Positions 1-8,193 of a DNA stretch of 64,000 nucleotides are shown here, one piece after another (the first letter of the stretch is position 1; each line of letters starts with the position of its first letter). The translations under genes and the position numbers were made by a program. The notes under the pieces were generated by a model. That model saw only the letters and a list, made by a program, of their open reading frames with translations, had not been told where the DNA came from and did no database searches. Source of the stretch: Pseudomonas entomophila (lineage in GTDB: Bacteria > Pseudomonadota > Gammaproteobacteria > Pseudomonadales > Pseudomonadaceae). The stretch lies in the NCBI RefSeq assembly GCF_013523165.1, contig NZ_JAAMQI010000017.1:1-64000 (forward strand), read 5' to 3'.

Positions 1-107
1 CGTACAAACAGATCGTCTGTGCGGCCATGCGCAAGCTGCTGCACCTGGTGTATGGCGTGGTGAAATCCGACAAACCATTCGACCCTCAGATCGCACTTGC
101 GATGTGA
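1..107 (+). mobile_element. IS110-family transposase, C-terminal fragment (runs off the window start)
   Basis: The last 34 residues of a coding frame are visible, reading in frame from base 3 to a TGA at 105-107. The segment CAAMRKLLHLVYGVVKSD followed by KPFDP is typical of the extreme C-terminus of IS110/IS1111 transposases (Transposase_20 region), which are DEDD-type recombinases without classical terminal inverted repeats. The element's right boundary probably lies near base 124, because from base 125 the sequence matches the inside of a REP/BIME unit seen again at 63185. Assignment to a named IS is not possible from this fragment. Confidence 0.75.
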
Positions 108-124
108 GGATCAAGACGGTATCT

Positions 125-210
125 ACAGGTGACCGCGATGACCTGCACCACTGCGGTGGCACTACGGGTGTAGGAGCGGCCCCTGTGCCGCGATCGGCCC
201 CGCAGGGGCC
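125..210. repeat. REP/BIME remnant interrupted by the IS110-type element
   Basis: Bases 170-210 are an inverted REP unit (GTAGGAGCGGCCCCTGTGCC continuing to CGCAGGGGCC). Bases 125-169 match the spacer of the intact BIME at 63185-63230 (ACAGGTGACCGCG, then a diverged stretch, then CTACGGGTGTAGGAGCGG). The partner REP that should lie to the left is replaced by insertion-sequence DNA. No gene is seen between 108 and 270. Confidence 0.75.
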
Positions 211-270
211 GTAAAATCAGCCCCCTTATCCTTCAGGCAAACCTGCCCGCCAAGCTCCGTCCATACCCGC

Positions 271-735
271 TCACTCTCCCTCTCCCTCCGTATCATCCCG
301 CGTGATCACCGAAATCTTGCCATTGCGCTCGACAATCGCATACTTGATCCGCTCCACTCGCTCCACCCCCTGATTGGCCCGTGCCGACTCCAAGATGTCG
401 TCCTCGGTCAGCCGACACCGGCGCATGCGCCCGCGCAAGAAGCGTCCGTCCTCCACCACCACCGTGGCATGCCCATCCAGCAGACGCGCGGCGCGGGTCG
501 ACCGGACTTTGATCAACGACAACCCCACATCGAGCACGATCAGCGTGCTGATCACCAGCACGGCATTGGTGAACGAAAAGTCATCGCCCAGCAGCGCCTG
601 CTGGGTGGCCTCGCCGATGATCAGCAGCAACACGAAGTCGAAGGTGGTCAGGTCAGACAGCGAACGGCGCCCTGCTACCCGGAACAGCACCATCAAGGCG
701 ATGTACATCGCCCCCGCGCGCAGCACTGCATCCAT
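271..735 (-). CDS. DUF421 (YetF-like) membrane protein
   Basis: A 154-residue protein with three hydrophobic segments at about residues 6-20, 33-48 and 56-76, followed by a small soluble domain. The tail holds the DUF421 hallmark: RRCRLTEDDILESAR, a conserved RI-YAI-E strand, and NGKISVI near residues 138-144. The family is integral to the membrane and the biochemical function is unproven; YetF is linked to sporulation and stress in Bacillus. The start at 735 has GAGGA eight bases upstream. It lies nine bases after the 745-1254 gene, so the two are probably co-transcribed. The C-terminus is acidic (DDTEGEGE). Confidence 0.85.
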   Translation of the reverse strand: MDAVLRAGAMYIALMVLFRVAGRRSLSDLTTFDFVLLLIIGEATQQALLGDDFSFTNAVLVISTLIVLDVGLSLIKVRSTRAARLLDGHATVVVEDGRFLRGRMRRCRLTEDDILESARANQGVERVERIKYAIVERNGKISVITRDDTEGEGE

Positions 736-744
736 GGTCGATCC

Positions 745-1254
745 TCAGGGGTAGACGAAGGTGGCGAAACGCACGGCGCTGCCCGAACCGACCCGAGCTT
801 TACCGACGATCGAGCCGACGCTGTCGTTGCGCAGGCTCAGGTAAAGCCGTGCGACCCCGTCGGCGTCGGTCTTCAGGTGCAACAGCAAGGCGCGCCCCTG
901 ACTGACCGACGCCGTCGGCTGCGGCTGCATCGACTCCACCGTCAGGTCACGGAACATCGGCCCGTCGAGCAACAGCTTGACCTCGGTCTCCGGTGCGCCC
1001 TTGACGCGGATATCGACATGCTCGGCCGCGCCGTTACGGCTGAAGCGCGCATACTCGACCTCGACACGGCCATCGGCGCTGGCCACCGTGCGATGACTGG
1101 CCGGCCCATTGCCGAACACGCCCGCCAACGCTGCGATGACCACCGCCAGCAAGACATACCAGCCGATGCGCTCGAACAGCCACACCCGCCGCTGCATGGA
1201 CACGTCCTCCCGGACCGGGAATTCCCTGGACACCTCATCCTGCTCCATCGCCAT
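745..1254 (-). CDS. Conserved hypothetical membrane-anchored protein
   Basis: A 169-residue protein of unknown function. It has a charged N-terminus, one transmembrane helix at about residues 30-48, and an extracytoplasmic region of about 120 residues that looks beta-rich (alternating VEVEYARF, VDIRVKG, VKLLLD), possibly an immunoglobulin-like fold. It is the first gene of a two-gene unit with the DUF421 gene nine bases downstream, which suggests a shared envelope role. Two close starts are possible (MAMEQ, at 1254 or 1248). A GGAG element precedes them. Confidence 0.65.
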   Translation of the reverse strand: MAMEQDEVSREFPVREDVSMQRRVWLFERIGWYVLLAVVIAALAGVFGNGPASHRTVASADGRVEVEYARFSRNGAAEHVDIRVKGAPETEVKLLLDGPMFRDLTVESMQPQPTASVSQGRALLLHLKTDADGVARLYLSLRNDSVGSIVGKARVGSGSAVRFATFVYP

Positions 1255-1277
1255 GACACTCTACTCCGGCGCGGCCC

Positions 1278-1784
1278 TCAGGCCCGTTCGCCCTGTAACC
1301 AACGTTGATGAAAATGCATCAGTTGCACCAGCCCATGCATTGTGGCCTGGTGCAGCACCGCCTGGCGCTCGCCGAAGAACCGCTCGGTACGGCTGAAGAT
1401 CGCGGGCGCCCCATGGCCTGCGAACCCCCAGGCGAAGCACACGGTGCCCGGCGCGATATCACCTTGCGCCTCGGGCCCTGCCACCCCGGTGGTGGCGATC
1501 GCCACATTGGCCGAGCTGTCGTTCAAGGCGCCCGCCACCATCTCTCGGGCAACCTCCTCGCTGGTCAGGCCGCAGCGCTCGATTGTCTGTGCCCGCACAC
1601 CCAGCAACCGCTGCTTGGCCTCCGGGGAATACACCACATAGCCGCTTTCCAGCACGCAGCCCGTACCCGGTTTCTCGGACAACAACGCCACGATCCGCCC
1701 GGCCGTGCACGATTCGGCCGTGGTCAGCACCAGCTCATGCTGCTTGAGATACTTGAGCACCCGCTCGATGGGGTCGATGCCCAT
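1278..1784 (-). CDS. CinA-family protein (stand-alone nicotinamide-nucleotide amidohydrolase domain)
   Basis: A 168-residue protein equivalent to the C-terminal half of CinA, the PncC amidase that deamidates nicotinamide mononucleotide in NAD recycling. The TAESCTAG motif at residues 22-29, with the catalytic Ser/Cys region, and ATTGVAGP at 97-104 are both present. The N-terminal molybdopterin-binding-like domain of full-length CinA is absent, as in many gammaproteobacterial copies. The start at 1784 is chosen because GAGGGA lies seven bases upstream. Pseudomonads usually carry another pncC next to recA, so this is probably a paralogue; I therefore give no symbol. Confidence 0.85.
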   Translation of the reverse strand: MGIDPIERVLKYLKQHELVLTTAESCTAGRIVALLSEKPGTGCVLESGYVVYSPEAKQRLLGVRAQTIERCGLTSEEVAREMVAGALNDSSANVAIATTGVAGPEAQGDIAPGTVCFAWGFAGHGAPAIFSRTERFFGERQAVLHQATMHGLVQLMHFHQRWLQGERA

Positions 1785-1865
1785 GACCTGTCCCTCGATC
1801 TGTCTGTTTGCCGATAGACGTCGAGGGCCTGGCAATGGTTCAGGCCAGGCACGGCCCGCGCCTTT

Positions 1866-2963
1866 TCAGAACGCCACAGGGCCCTTCGGCTCGTGGATGG
1901 GGCAACCACTGTGCTGCCGACGAAACGCGGCGGAGTGCTCGTAAGCCGCCTTGCGCACCCGCATCACGCCCCCGATCGGTCGGTGCGCCGCCAGGCCCTG
2001 CCAGGGGCTGAAGGCCATGTCATGATCGACCTTGCGCACGCCCTCGTCCGTGTAGCCCTGCTGTGGCGGCACGTGGATCCGTGCCACGGTCACATAGGGG
2101 CTGACGTCTTCCGGCCAGACCACAGAGGCATCCTCTACCGGCATCTGCGCCAGGTCGGTGGCCAACTGGATACGTACGTCCCACCCGCCCCCCTGTTGGC
2201 TGAGCACCTCGTCGATCACCCGGCGCAACCCATTCTCGTCACCGTCCAGGTCGATCGGGCGATCGGTCAGGGCCGTCAGGCCAGGCGACACTGGCGCCAC
2301 GCTCAACTTGGCGTAGTAGCGCCCGTACAGCAGCGGCACCGAGGTATAGAACGTCTCGCCCAAAGGATGGGTCAGCGGGTGACCGCCCAGGCTCTTGAGC
2401 GTTGCGCTTTCACCACCGACCGCCTCGACCACCGCTTCGGCGCCGCGCAGGCCGGCCGACAGTACACGCTTGGTCAGCGGCATGCGATCGGTGGTCCTGG
2501 CCAGCAGCTTGAGCGTCTTGAGAAACGCCTTGGGGTTGGCGGCAGTGAACGCGGGCGCATTCTGCATCACGAAATCCTGGGTGACTTCGCCTTCGCTACC
2601 CGGCAGGCGCTCGCCGCGCACGCCAATCACCTTCAGTGCCAGCCCCCGTGGCGTGGAGACCCGGTCGTCCAGCAGATCACCAGGGTTGGTCGACACACGC
2701 ATCACCACCGGGTAGGTGCCAGGCTGGCTGAACAGCCCCTGCGCCAGGGGCTCGGGCAGGCCGTCGAACACTTGCACCTGACCATGCATGAAGGCATGGG
2801 CCTTGGCATGCACGCTGCGCACGGGGTGTTGGTAGTGCGCGTTGGTCGTCTCGAGGATCGTGTGCAACGCTTCGATCAGCCCTTGGGTGGTCTCCTGTTC
2901 ATCTTCGGCCACCTGTTCGAATTCGGGGCGAAAAGGCAGTGGCTGGGGGGTCACGGTCGTCAT
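1866..2963 (-). CDS. Catalase-family haem protein (y4iL/SrpA-like small catalase)
   Basis: A 365-residue cytoplasmic protein of the catalase superfamily, shorter than clade 1-3 catalases (about 480 or more residues). It has the N-terminal HA-KAHAF segment that aligns with the distal-histidine region, then RVSTNPGD and TPRGLALKV, both typical of the y4iL-like subgroup. It probably binds haem; peroxide or organic hydroperoxide turnover is inferred, since members of this subgroup are poorly characterised. The start MTTVTPQPL at 2963 is preceded by GCAGGA; an upstream in-frame start would add 42 low-similarity residues. It is transcribed divergently from the diguanylate cyclase at 3190. Confidence 0.8.
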   Translation of the reverse strand: MTTVTPQPLPFRPEFEQVAEDEQETTQGLIEALHTILETTNAHYQHPVRSVHAKAHAFMHGQVQVFDGLPEPLAQGLFSQPGTYPVVMRVSTNPGDLLDDRVSTPRGLALKVIGVRGERLPGSEGEVTQDFVMQNAPAFTAANPKAFLKTLKLLARTTDRMPLTKRVLSAGLRGAEAVVEAVGGESATLKSLGGHPLTHPLGETFYTSVPLLYGRYYAKLSVAPVSPGLTALTDRPIDLDGDENGLRRVIDEVLSQQGGGWDVRIQLATDLAQMPVEDASVVWPEDVSPYVTVARIHVPPQQGYTDEGVRKVDHDMAFSPWQGLAAHRPIGGVMRVRKAAYEHSAAFRRQHSGCPIHEPKGPVAF

Positions 2964-3113
2964 GGTCAGTCCTGCGTCGGCCAGGCGTCGATGGGCGCCT
3001 TCGGGCTTCCCAGATGACAATTGGCCATCAGCGGTGTTCCACATGCTCCCCTGCACTTCGTCGCCTGCTCCCACGCGAGGGCCTGACATCCTGCACGGCT
3101 TATCGCCTGGCGC

Positions 3114-3141
3114 TTGCAGCTTGTCGTCCGGTCCTTACAAT
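3114..3141 (+). promoter_or_regulatory. Sigma-70 promoter for the diguanylate cyclase
   Basis: TTGCAG at 3114-3119 and TACAAT at 3136-3141 are separated by 16 bases, close to the housekeeping -35/-10 consensus. They lie about 50 bases upstream of the coding start at 3190. The rest of the 2964-3189 divergent spacer shows no clear operator. Confidence 0.5.
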
Positions 3142-3189
3142 CACCGTGATATCACGCACCGCTCACGTACCTCTGCAGGCCTGCCGCCC

Positions 3190-4368
3190 ATGGCACTCGA
3201 CCCCATCACCATGCTCACCTTGACCATCGCGCTGGCCGCGGCGGCTGCGCTGTACCTGGCCATCGAATGGGGCAGCGTGCGCGAGCAGTCGTTGCTGTAC
3301 TGGAGCGCCGGGTTCGCCACCATCAGCGTGGGCTGCACCCTGTCGCTGCTGCGCAGCCAAGGCCTGCTGGTGGTCGGCATCTGGTTCGCCAACGGCCTGC
3401 TGATCACGGCGCACTGGCTGTTCCTGCTGGGGGTGGCGCGCTTCACCGAGCGCGGGCTGTCACGGGCCTGGTACCTGATCTTCGTCTGTTGGCTGGCCAT
3501 GCTGGCGCTGCCGGCCGAGCCGTACTGGTCCAAGGTCATGACGGTGGTCAATGCCTCGCTGGTGGCGTTGCTGTCATTGCGCGCCAGCTTCCTGCTGCGC
3601 CCGCACGGCCGCTCCCTGAGCGTGGGGGCCGTGCAGTTGCGCCATGTGCTGTTCTTCCATGGCGCCTTCTACATCGCCAAGGCGGCCATCGCGATCCTGC
3701 CCGGCACCCTGCTCGACCTGGCGGCGCTGCGCGGCGAGATCATCCAGGTGTCGTTGGTCGAGGGGGCCATGGCGATCATGTTGATCGCCCTGTCGATGAC
3801 CGGGACAGAGCGCCATCGTCGGGAAAAACGCATCGCCCGACTGGCCGCGCGCGACCCCTTGACCGCGCTCTACAACCGGCGCGCCCTGGAGGTCCGGGCC
3901 CCCAGGCTGCTCGAGGAGGTCTCGGCGACGAGACCCGGCGGGTTGCTGCTGATCGACATCGACCACTTCAAGCAGGTCAACGACCTGCATGGCCATGCGG
4001 CCGGCGATCAATTGCTGGTGATGCTGAGCGAGCTGATTCGTGCGGTGCCTCCCTATGGCGCCCTGCCCGCGCGCCTGGGCGGCGACGAGTTCGTGATCCT
4101 GCTGGCCGATACTTCGGCCGAGGCGCTGCGCACGGTTGGCGAGACCTTGCGCGCGCGCTTCCACGCCGCAGCGGCCTTGGCCTTCGAGACGCCCGACCCG
4201 GTGACCCTGAGCATGGGTGCCAGCCTGTTCGACACCCCGGGCGCCCACCTGACGGACGTGATCGATCGCGCCGACAGGGCGTTGTACGCGGCCAAGCGCG
4301 CAGGCCGCGACAACGTGCGGCTGATCGACCAGACGACGGCCATGGGTGTATTGCTTCAGGTGGACTGA
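3190..4368 (+). CDS. Membrane-bound GGDEF diguanylate cyclase
   Basis: A 392-residue protein predicted to make cyclic di-GMP from two GTP. Residues 1-205 hold six or seven hydrophobic segments forming an uncharacterised membrane sensor module. The GGDEF domain starts at RDPLTALYNRRAL (221-233), continues with DIDHFKQVND (256-265), and carries an intact GGDEF signature at 297-301. No RxxD inhibitory site lies just before the signature, so product feedback is probably weak. There is no EAL domain. The start MALDPITML lies just ahead of the first helix and has only a weak ribosome site; a longer reading would add unlikely residues. Confidence 0.9.
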   Translation: MALDPITMLTLTIALAAAAALYLAIEWGSVREQSLLYWSAGFATISVGCTLSLLRSQGLLVVGIWFANGLLITAHWLFLLGVARFTERGLSRAWYLIFVCWLAMLALPAEPYWSKVMTVVNASLVALLSLRASFLLRPHGRSLSVGAVQLRHVLFFHGAFYIAKAAIAILPGTLLDLAALRGEIIQVSLVEGAMAIMLIALSMTGTERHRREKRIARLAARDPLTALYNRRALEVRAPRLLEEVSATRPGGLLLIDIDHFKQVNDLHGHAAGDQLLVMLSELIRAVPPYGALPARLGGDEFVILLADTSAEALRTVGETLRARFHAAAALAFETPDPVTLSMGASLFDTPGAHLTDVIDRADRALYAAKRAGRDNVRLIDQTTAMGVLLQVD

Positions 4369-4497
4369 CACGCGGATCGGTCGATGGCCTCCACGTGAAC
4401 CGCGCACCGCTCGACAGGCTGGCAGAACCTTTCCTCGCGCTGCTCACTCGTACGCTTAGGCACACGAAACGTCAGTCTTTAGAGGGAGCACCACCCT

Positions 4498-6852
4498 ATG
4501 CGGCTCATCCATCCCGCAGCCCGTTATCGCCCTTACACTTCTGCGTCCGGCGGCTGGGGGTCGGCCCATTCGGTGATGAACATCCTCTGGCGCGAGCAGG
4601 CCCTGCGCAAAGGCCCCCTGGCACTGCTCAAGCAGAACAAGCCCAAGGGCTTCGCCTGCGTCAGCTGCGCCTGGGCCAAGCCGGGCGACCCACACGCGCT
4701 GGAGTTCTGCGAGAACGGCGCCAAGGCCACGGCCTGGGAACTCACCGCCCTGCGCACCGAGCCGTCGTTCTTCGAGCGCCATACCCTGACCGAACTGCGC
4801 GGCTGGACCGACTATGCGCTCGAGCAACATGGGCGCCTGACCCACCCGCTTCACTACGACGCTGCCAGCGACCGCTACCTGACCACCTCCTGGGAGGAAG
4901 CCTACACGCGCATCGGCGCCACGCTGAAGACGCTGCAGCCTGACGAAACCGTGTTCTACGCCTCGGGGCGCGCGTCGCTGGAAACCTCCTTCATGTACCA
5001 GTTGCTGGCCCGGGCCTATGGCACCAACAACCTGCCGGACAGCTCCAACATGTGCCACGAGAGCACCTCGGTCGGGCTACAGGAAAGCATCGGCGTGCCC
5101 GTGGGGACGGTGACGCTGGAAGACTTCGAGCACACCGACTGCCTGTTCTTCTTCGGCCAGAACGTCGGCAGCAACAGCCCGCGCATGCTCCATCCCCTGC
5201 AGGAAGCCCGCAAGCGCCACGTCCCGATCATCACCTTCAACCCCTTGCGCGAGCGAGGACTGGAGCGCTTCGTCAACCCGCAGTCCCCCTCCGAGATGCT
5301 CGGGCCGCAGTCCACCGTGATCAGCACCCAGTACCACCAGGTGGCGATCGGCGGTGACACGGCCGCGGTCATGGGCATCGCCAAGGCGCTGCTGGAGATG
5401 GACCGTCAGGCGTCGGCCCAAGGGCATGCCCCGGTGATCGACCGTGCCTTCATCGAGACCCACACCGAGGGGTTCGACGACTTTCTCGCGAGCGTCGAGC
5501 GGCACACGTGGGACGCGCTCGAGCAGCGCAGTGGCCTGAGCCGCAGCGCACTGGAGGCCGCCGCCACGGTGTACGCCCGCAGCGAACGGGTGATGATCGT
5601 CTACGGCATGGGCATGACCCAGCATCGCCACGGCGTGGAAAACGTGCAGATGCTGGTGAACCTGCTGTTGCTGCGCGGCAACATCGGCAAGCGCGGCGCC
5701 GGCATCTGCCCGGTGCGCGGACATTCCAACGTGCAGGGCCAGCGCACCGTCGGGATCACCGAAGACCCGGCCAAGGTGCCGGTCGAGAAGATCGAGTCGC
5801 TGTTCGGCTTCAAGGTGCCCGAGCACAAGGGCATGGCGACCGTGGATGCCTGCGAAGGCATTGTCGAGGGTCGGGTCAAGGCCTTCATCGGCCTGGGGGG
5901 CAACTTCCTGCGCGCCATCCCCGACACCGATCGCATGGAGCCGGCCTGGGCTGGCCTGAAACTGAACGTGCAGGTGGCGACCAAGCTCAATCGGACCCAC
6001 CTGGTGCCTGGCGCCGACGCCTGGCTGCTGCCCTGCCTGGGTCGTATCGAGATCGACCGCCAGAACGGTCACGAACAAGCCTACAGCACCGAGGACAGCA
6101 CCGGCTGCATTCGTGGCTGGCGGGGCACGGCCGAGCCGGCCAGCGAACACCTGCGCTCGGAAGTGGCCATCGTCGCCGGCCTGGCCCAGGCCATGCTCGG
6201 AGGGCGGACGCAGATCCCGTGGGAAGCCTGGCGCCAGGACTATGCGCTGATCCGCCAGGCCATCGGCCAGGTCTACCCGGAGATCTTCCACGACATGGAG
6301 GCCCGGATGTGGGAGCGCGGCGGGTTCCATCGCCCGCTTCCGGCGACCCGCCGCGAGTGGGCGACCCCGTCGGGCAAGGCGCAGTTCAAGGTGCCCAACG
6401 GGCTGGACGAAAACCCGGACATGGCCGGTGACGTCACGCGGCGCGACATCGTGCAGTTGATGACGCTGCGCAGCAACGACCAGTTCAACACCACGGTCTA
6501 CGGCTACGAAGACCGTTTCCGTGGCGTCAGCGGCACCCGCAGCGTGATCTTCCTCAACCGCAACGACATCGTTCGCCTGGGCTTCGCGGCCGGGGACTGG
6601 GTGCGCGTGCGCACCGCCGTCGATACCCAGGTGCGCCGTGAGGTCGGGCCGCTCCAGATCATCGCCTACGACATCCCCGAAGGCTGCGCCGCCGCCTATT
6701 ACCCCGAGGCCAACCCGCTGATCCCGCTGTGGCACTACGCCGAGCGCAGCAAGGTGCCGGCCGCCAAGTCCGTGCCGATCACCCTGCACCACGCCCGGCC
6801 GGAGCAGAGCGACCTGGACCATGCCGTGCCCGAGAAGGACCAGGTCATCTGA
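4498..6852 (+). CDS. FdhF/YdeP-family molybdopterin oxidoreductase
   Basis: A 784-residue enzyme of the formate-dehydrogenase-like molybdopterin family, YdeP branch. Cys54, Cys57 and Cys71 (FACVSCAWAKPG to FCENGAK) form the N-terminal iron-sulfur-type cluster region. Cys186 in SSNMCHES sits where the molybdenum ligand is expected. A molydopterin-dinucleotide binding domain follows at the C-terminus. E. coli YdeP contributes to acid resistance, but its substrate is unknown; oxidoreductase activity here is inferred. No twin-arginine signal is seen, so it should be cytoplasmic. The start at 4498 follows AGAGGGAG. No partner subunit or fdhD lies nearby. Confidence 0.88.
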   Translation: MRLIHPAARYRPYTSASGGWGSAHSVMNILWREQALRKGPLALLKQNKPKGFACVSCAWAKPGDPHALEFCENGAKATAWELTALRTEPSFFERHTLTELRGWTDYALEQHGRLTHPLHYDAASDRYLTTSWEEAYTRIGATLKTLQPDETVFYASGRASLETSFMYQLLARAYGTNNLPDSSNMCHESTSVGLQESIGVPVGTVTLEDFEHTDCLFFFGQNVGSNSPRMLHPLQEARKRHVPIITFNPLRERGLERFVNPQSPSEMLGPQSTVISTQYHQVAIGGDTAAVMGIAKALLEMDRQASAQGHAPVIDRAFIETHTEGFDDFLASVERHTWDALEQRSGLSRSALEAAATVYARSERVMIVYGMGMTQHRHGVENVQMLVNLLLLRGNIGKRGAGICPVRGHSNVQGQRTVGITEDPAKVPVEKIESLFGFKVPEHKGMATVDACEGIVEGRVKAFIGLGGNFLRAIPDTDRMEPAWAGLKLNVQVATKLNRTHLVPGADAWLLPCLGRIEIDRQNGHEQAYSTEDSTGCIRGWRGTAEPASEHLRSEVAIVAGLAQAMLGGRTQIPWEAWRQDYALIRQAIGQVYPEIFHDMEARMWERGGFHRPLPATRREWATPSGKAQFKVPNGLDENPDMAGDVTRRDIVQLMTLRSNDQFNTTVYGYEDRFRGVSGTRSVIFLNRNDIVRLGFAAGDWVRVRTAVDTQVRREVGPLQIIAYDIPEGCAAAYYPEANPLIPLWHYAERSKVPAAKSVPITLHHARPEQSDLDHAVPEKDQVI

Positions 6853-6893
6853 CACGGCCTGACGCGTCCCGGGTCGCCTGACACGGGGCGCGT

Positions 6894-8084
6894 TCAGCGA
6901 CGCGTGAGCATCCCCAGGGTCAGCAGGATGGCCAGCAGCGCGATCGCCGTGGCGATCAGCCCCAGGTGGTCCAGGCCGAAGGTGGTGATGCCGGCGCCCC
7001 CGAGGATCGCCCCCAGACCGATGCCGGCGTTGGCGGCCGAGATGTTCAGGGTCGCCGCCAAGGCCTGCGCCCGACCACCAGCCTGCATGACGCGAACCTG
7101 GCAGATCGGGAACAGCGCCGTGTAGGCCACGCCCCAGGCGATCAAGGCGACGATCACCCAGAGCCCATGAGCGGCAGCCGGTACGGCGGCCAGCATGCCG
7201 ACCGCCAGCACCACCAGAAACAGCAGCATCGCCCCCAGCGGGCTTCGGTCCACCAGATAACCACCTAGCTGGTTGCCGACCATGCCGACCGCACCGAAGC
7301 CCATCAGCCACCAGCCCACCTGCCCTGCCGGAACCCCGGCCAGTTGCTCCAGGGTGTCGGCCAGGTAGGTATAGGCTGTGAACATGGCGGTGAAGGTGAG
7401 CACCGACAGCAGCACATGGGCGATGAAGCGCGGCTCGCGCAGGATCGCGGTCTGCCGTTCACCTTCGGCCGCTGCCGGTGCACCTGGCAAGGACGGCATG
7501 ACCCGGTGCATCAGCAGGGCGATGGCCACGCACACCCCGGCCAGCAGCCAGAAACTGCCGCGCCAGCCAACGGTGTCGGCCGCCACGGTGCCCAACGGCA
7601 CACCGAACACCAAAGCGGCCGAGATGCCCAGGTACACCCGCGAAACGGCCTTGCCCGCGTTGCCCGGACCCGCCAGTTGGCTGGCCGTCTCGCTGGCCGT
7701 ACCCCAGAACACGGGCAGGCCGAGCGCCGGGATGAAACGGGCCAGCGCCAGCACCCAGACATTCGGGGCCACCGCTGCCAGGGCATTGGCGGCAGTGAAC
7801 ACCAATAGGATGCAGGTGAACAGCCGCTTGCGTTCGACCCGGGCCAGACGGGCCGTGAGCCAGGGTCCACAGAGCATGACGGTGAAGGCGAACAGCGTGA
7901 CGGTCTGACCGGCCAACGCCACCGAGATGCCCAGGTCACGGGCCAGGGCCGGCAGCAGGCCGAGAATCAGGAATTCGGTGGTGACGATGATGAAGGCGGC
8001 GACGGCCATGATCAGGATCGGCAGGCCCGACCGGGTGGACGCCTGGGCGAACGGCGCCGCCTCGAGGGTGGATGTGGACGACAT
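6894..8084 (-). CDS. MFS transporter, DHA1 family (AraJ/YdhP-like exporter)
   Basis: A 396-residue protein with twelve hydrophobic helices and the major facilitator layout: loop 2-3 reads GPWLTARLARVERKR, and there is a central cytoplasmic loop near residue 200. It resembles the DHA1 sugar or drug exporters of the AraJ, YdhP and PbuE type; the substrate is unknown and proton-driven efflux is inferred. The start MSSTSTLEAAP at 8084 has GGAG nine bases upstream. It is divergent from the LysR gene at 8194, with 109 bases between, which suggests that regulator controls it. Confidence 0.85.
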   Translation of the reverse strand: MSSTSTLEAAPFAQASTRSGLPILIMAVAAFIIVTTEFLILGLLPALARDLGISVALAGQTVTLFAFTVMLCGPWLTARLARVERKRLFTCILLVFTAANALAAVAPNVWVLALARFIPALGLPVFWGTASETASQLAGPGNAGKAVSRVYLGISAALVFGVPLGTVAADTVGWRGSFWLLAGVCVAIALLMHRVMPSLPGAPAAAEGERQTAILREPRFIAHVLLSVLTFTAMFTAYTYLADTLEQLAGVPAGQVGWWLMGFGAVGMVGNQLGGYLVDRSPLGAMLLFLVVLAVGMLAAVPAAAHGLWVIVALIAWGVAYTALFPICQVRVMQAGGRAQALAATLNISAANAGIGLGAILGGAGITTFGLDHLGLIATAIALLAILLTLGMLTRR

Positions 8085-8193
8085 GACACTTGACTCCAAA
8101 CGATTTGCCGTCAGGCTATTGGAGAATCTGCGGATGATCTCGGGTAAAACATCCTGATTGCCCGGACGTGAATTCCTGAATGGGGAGCAATCG

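Noticed and set aside
5077..7311. Long antisense frame over the YdeP-type gene
   Set aside because: Same GC-driven shadow; it crosses the 3' ends of two well-supported genes.
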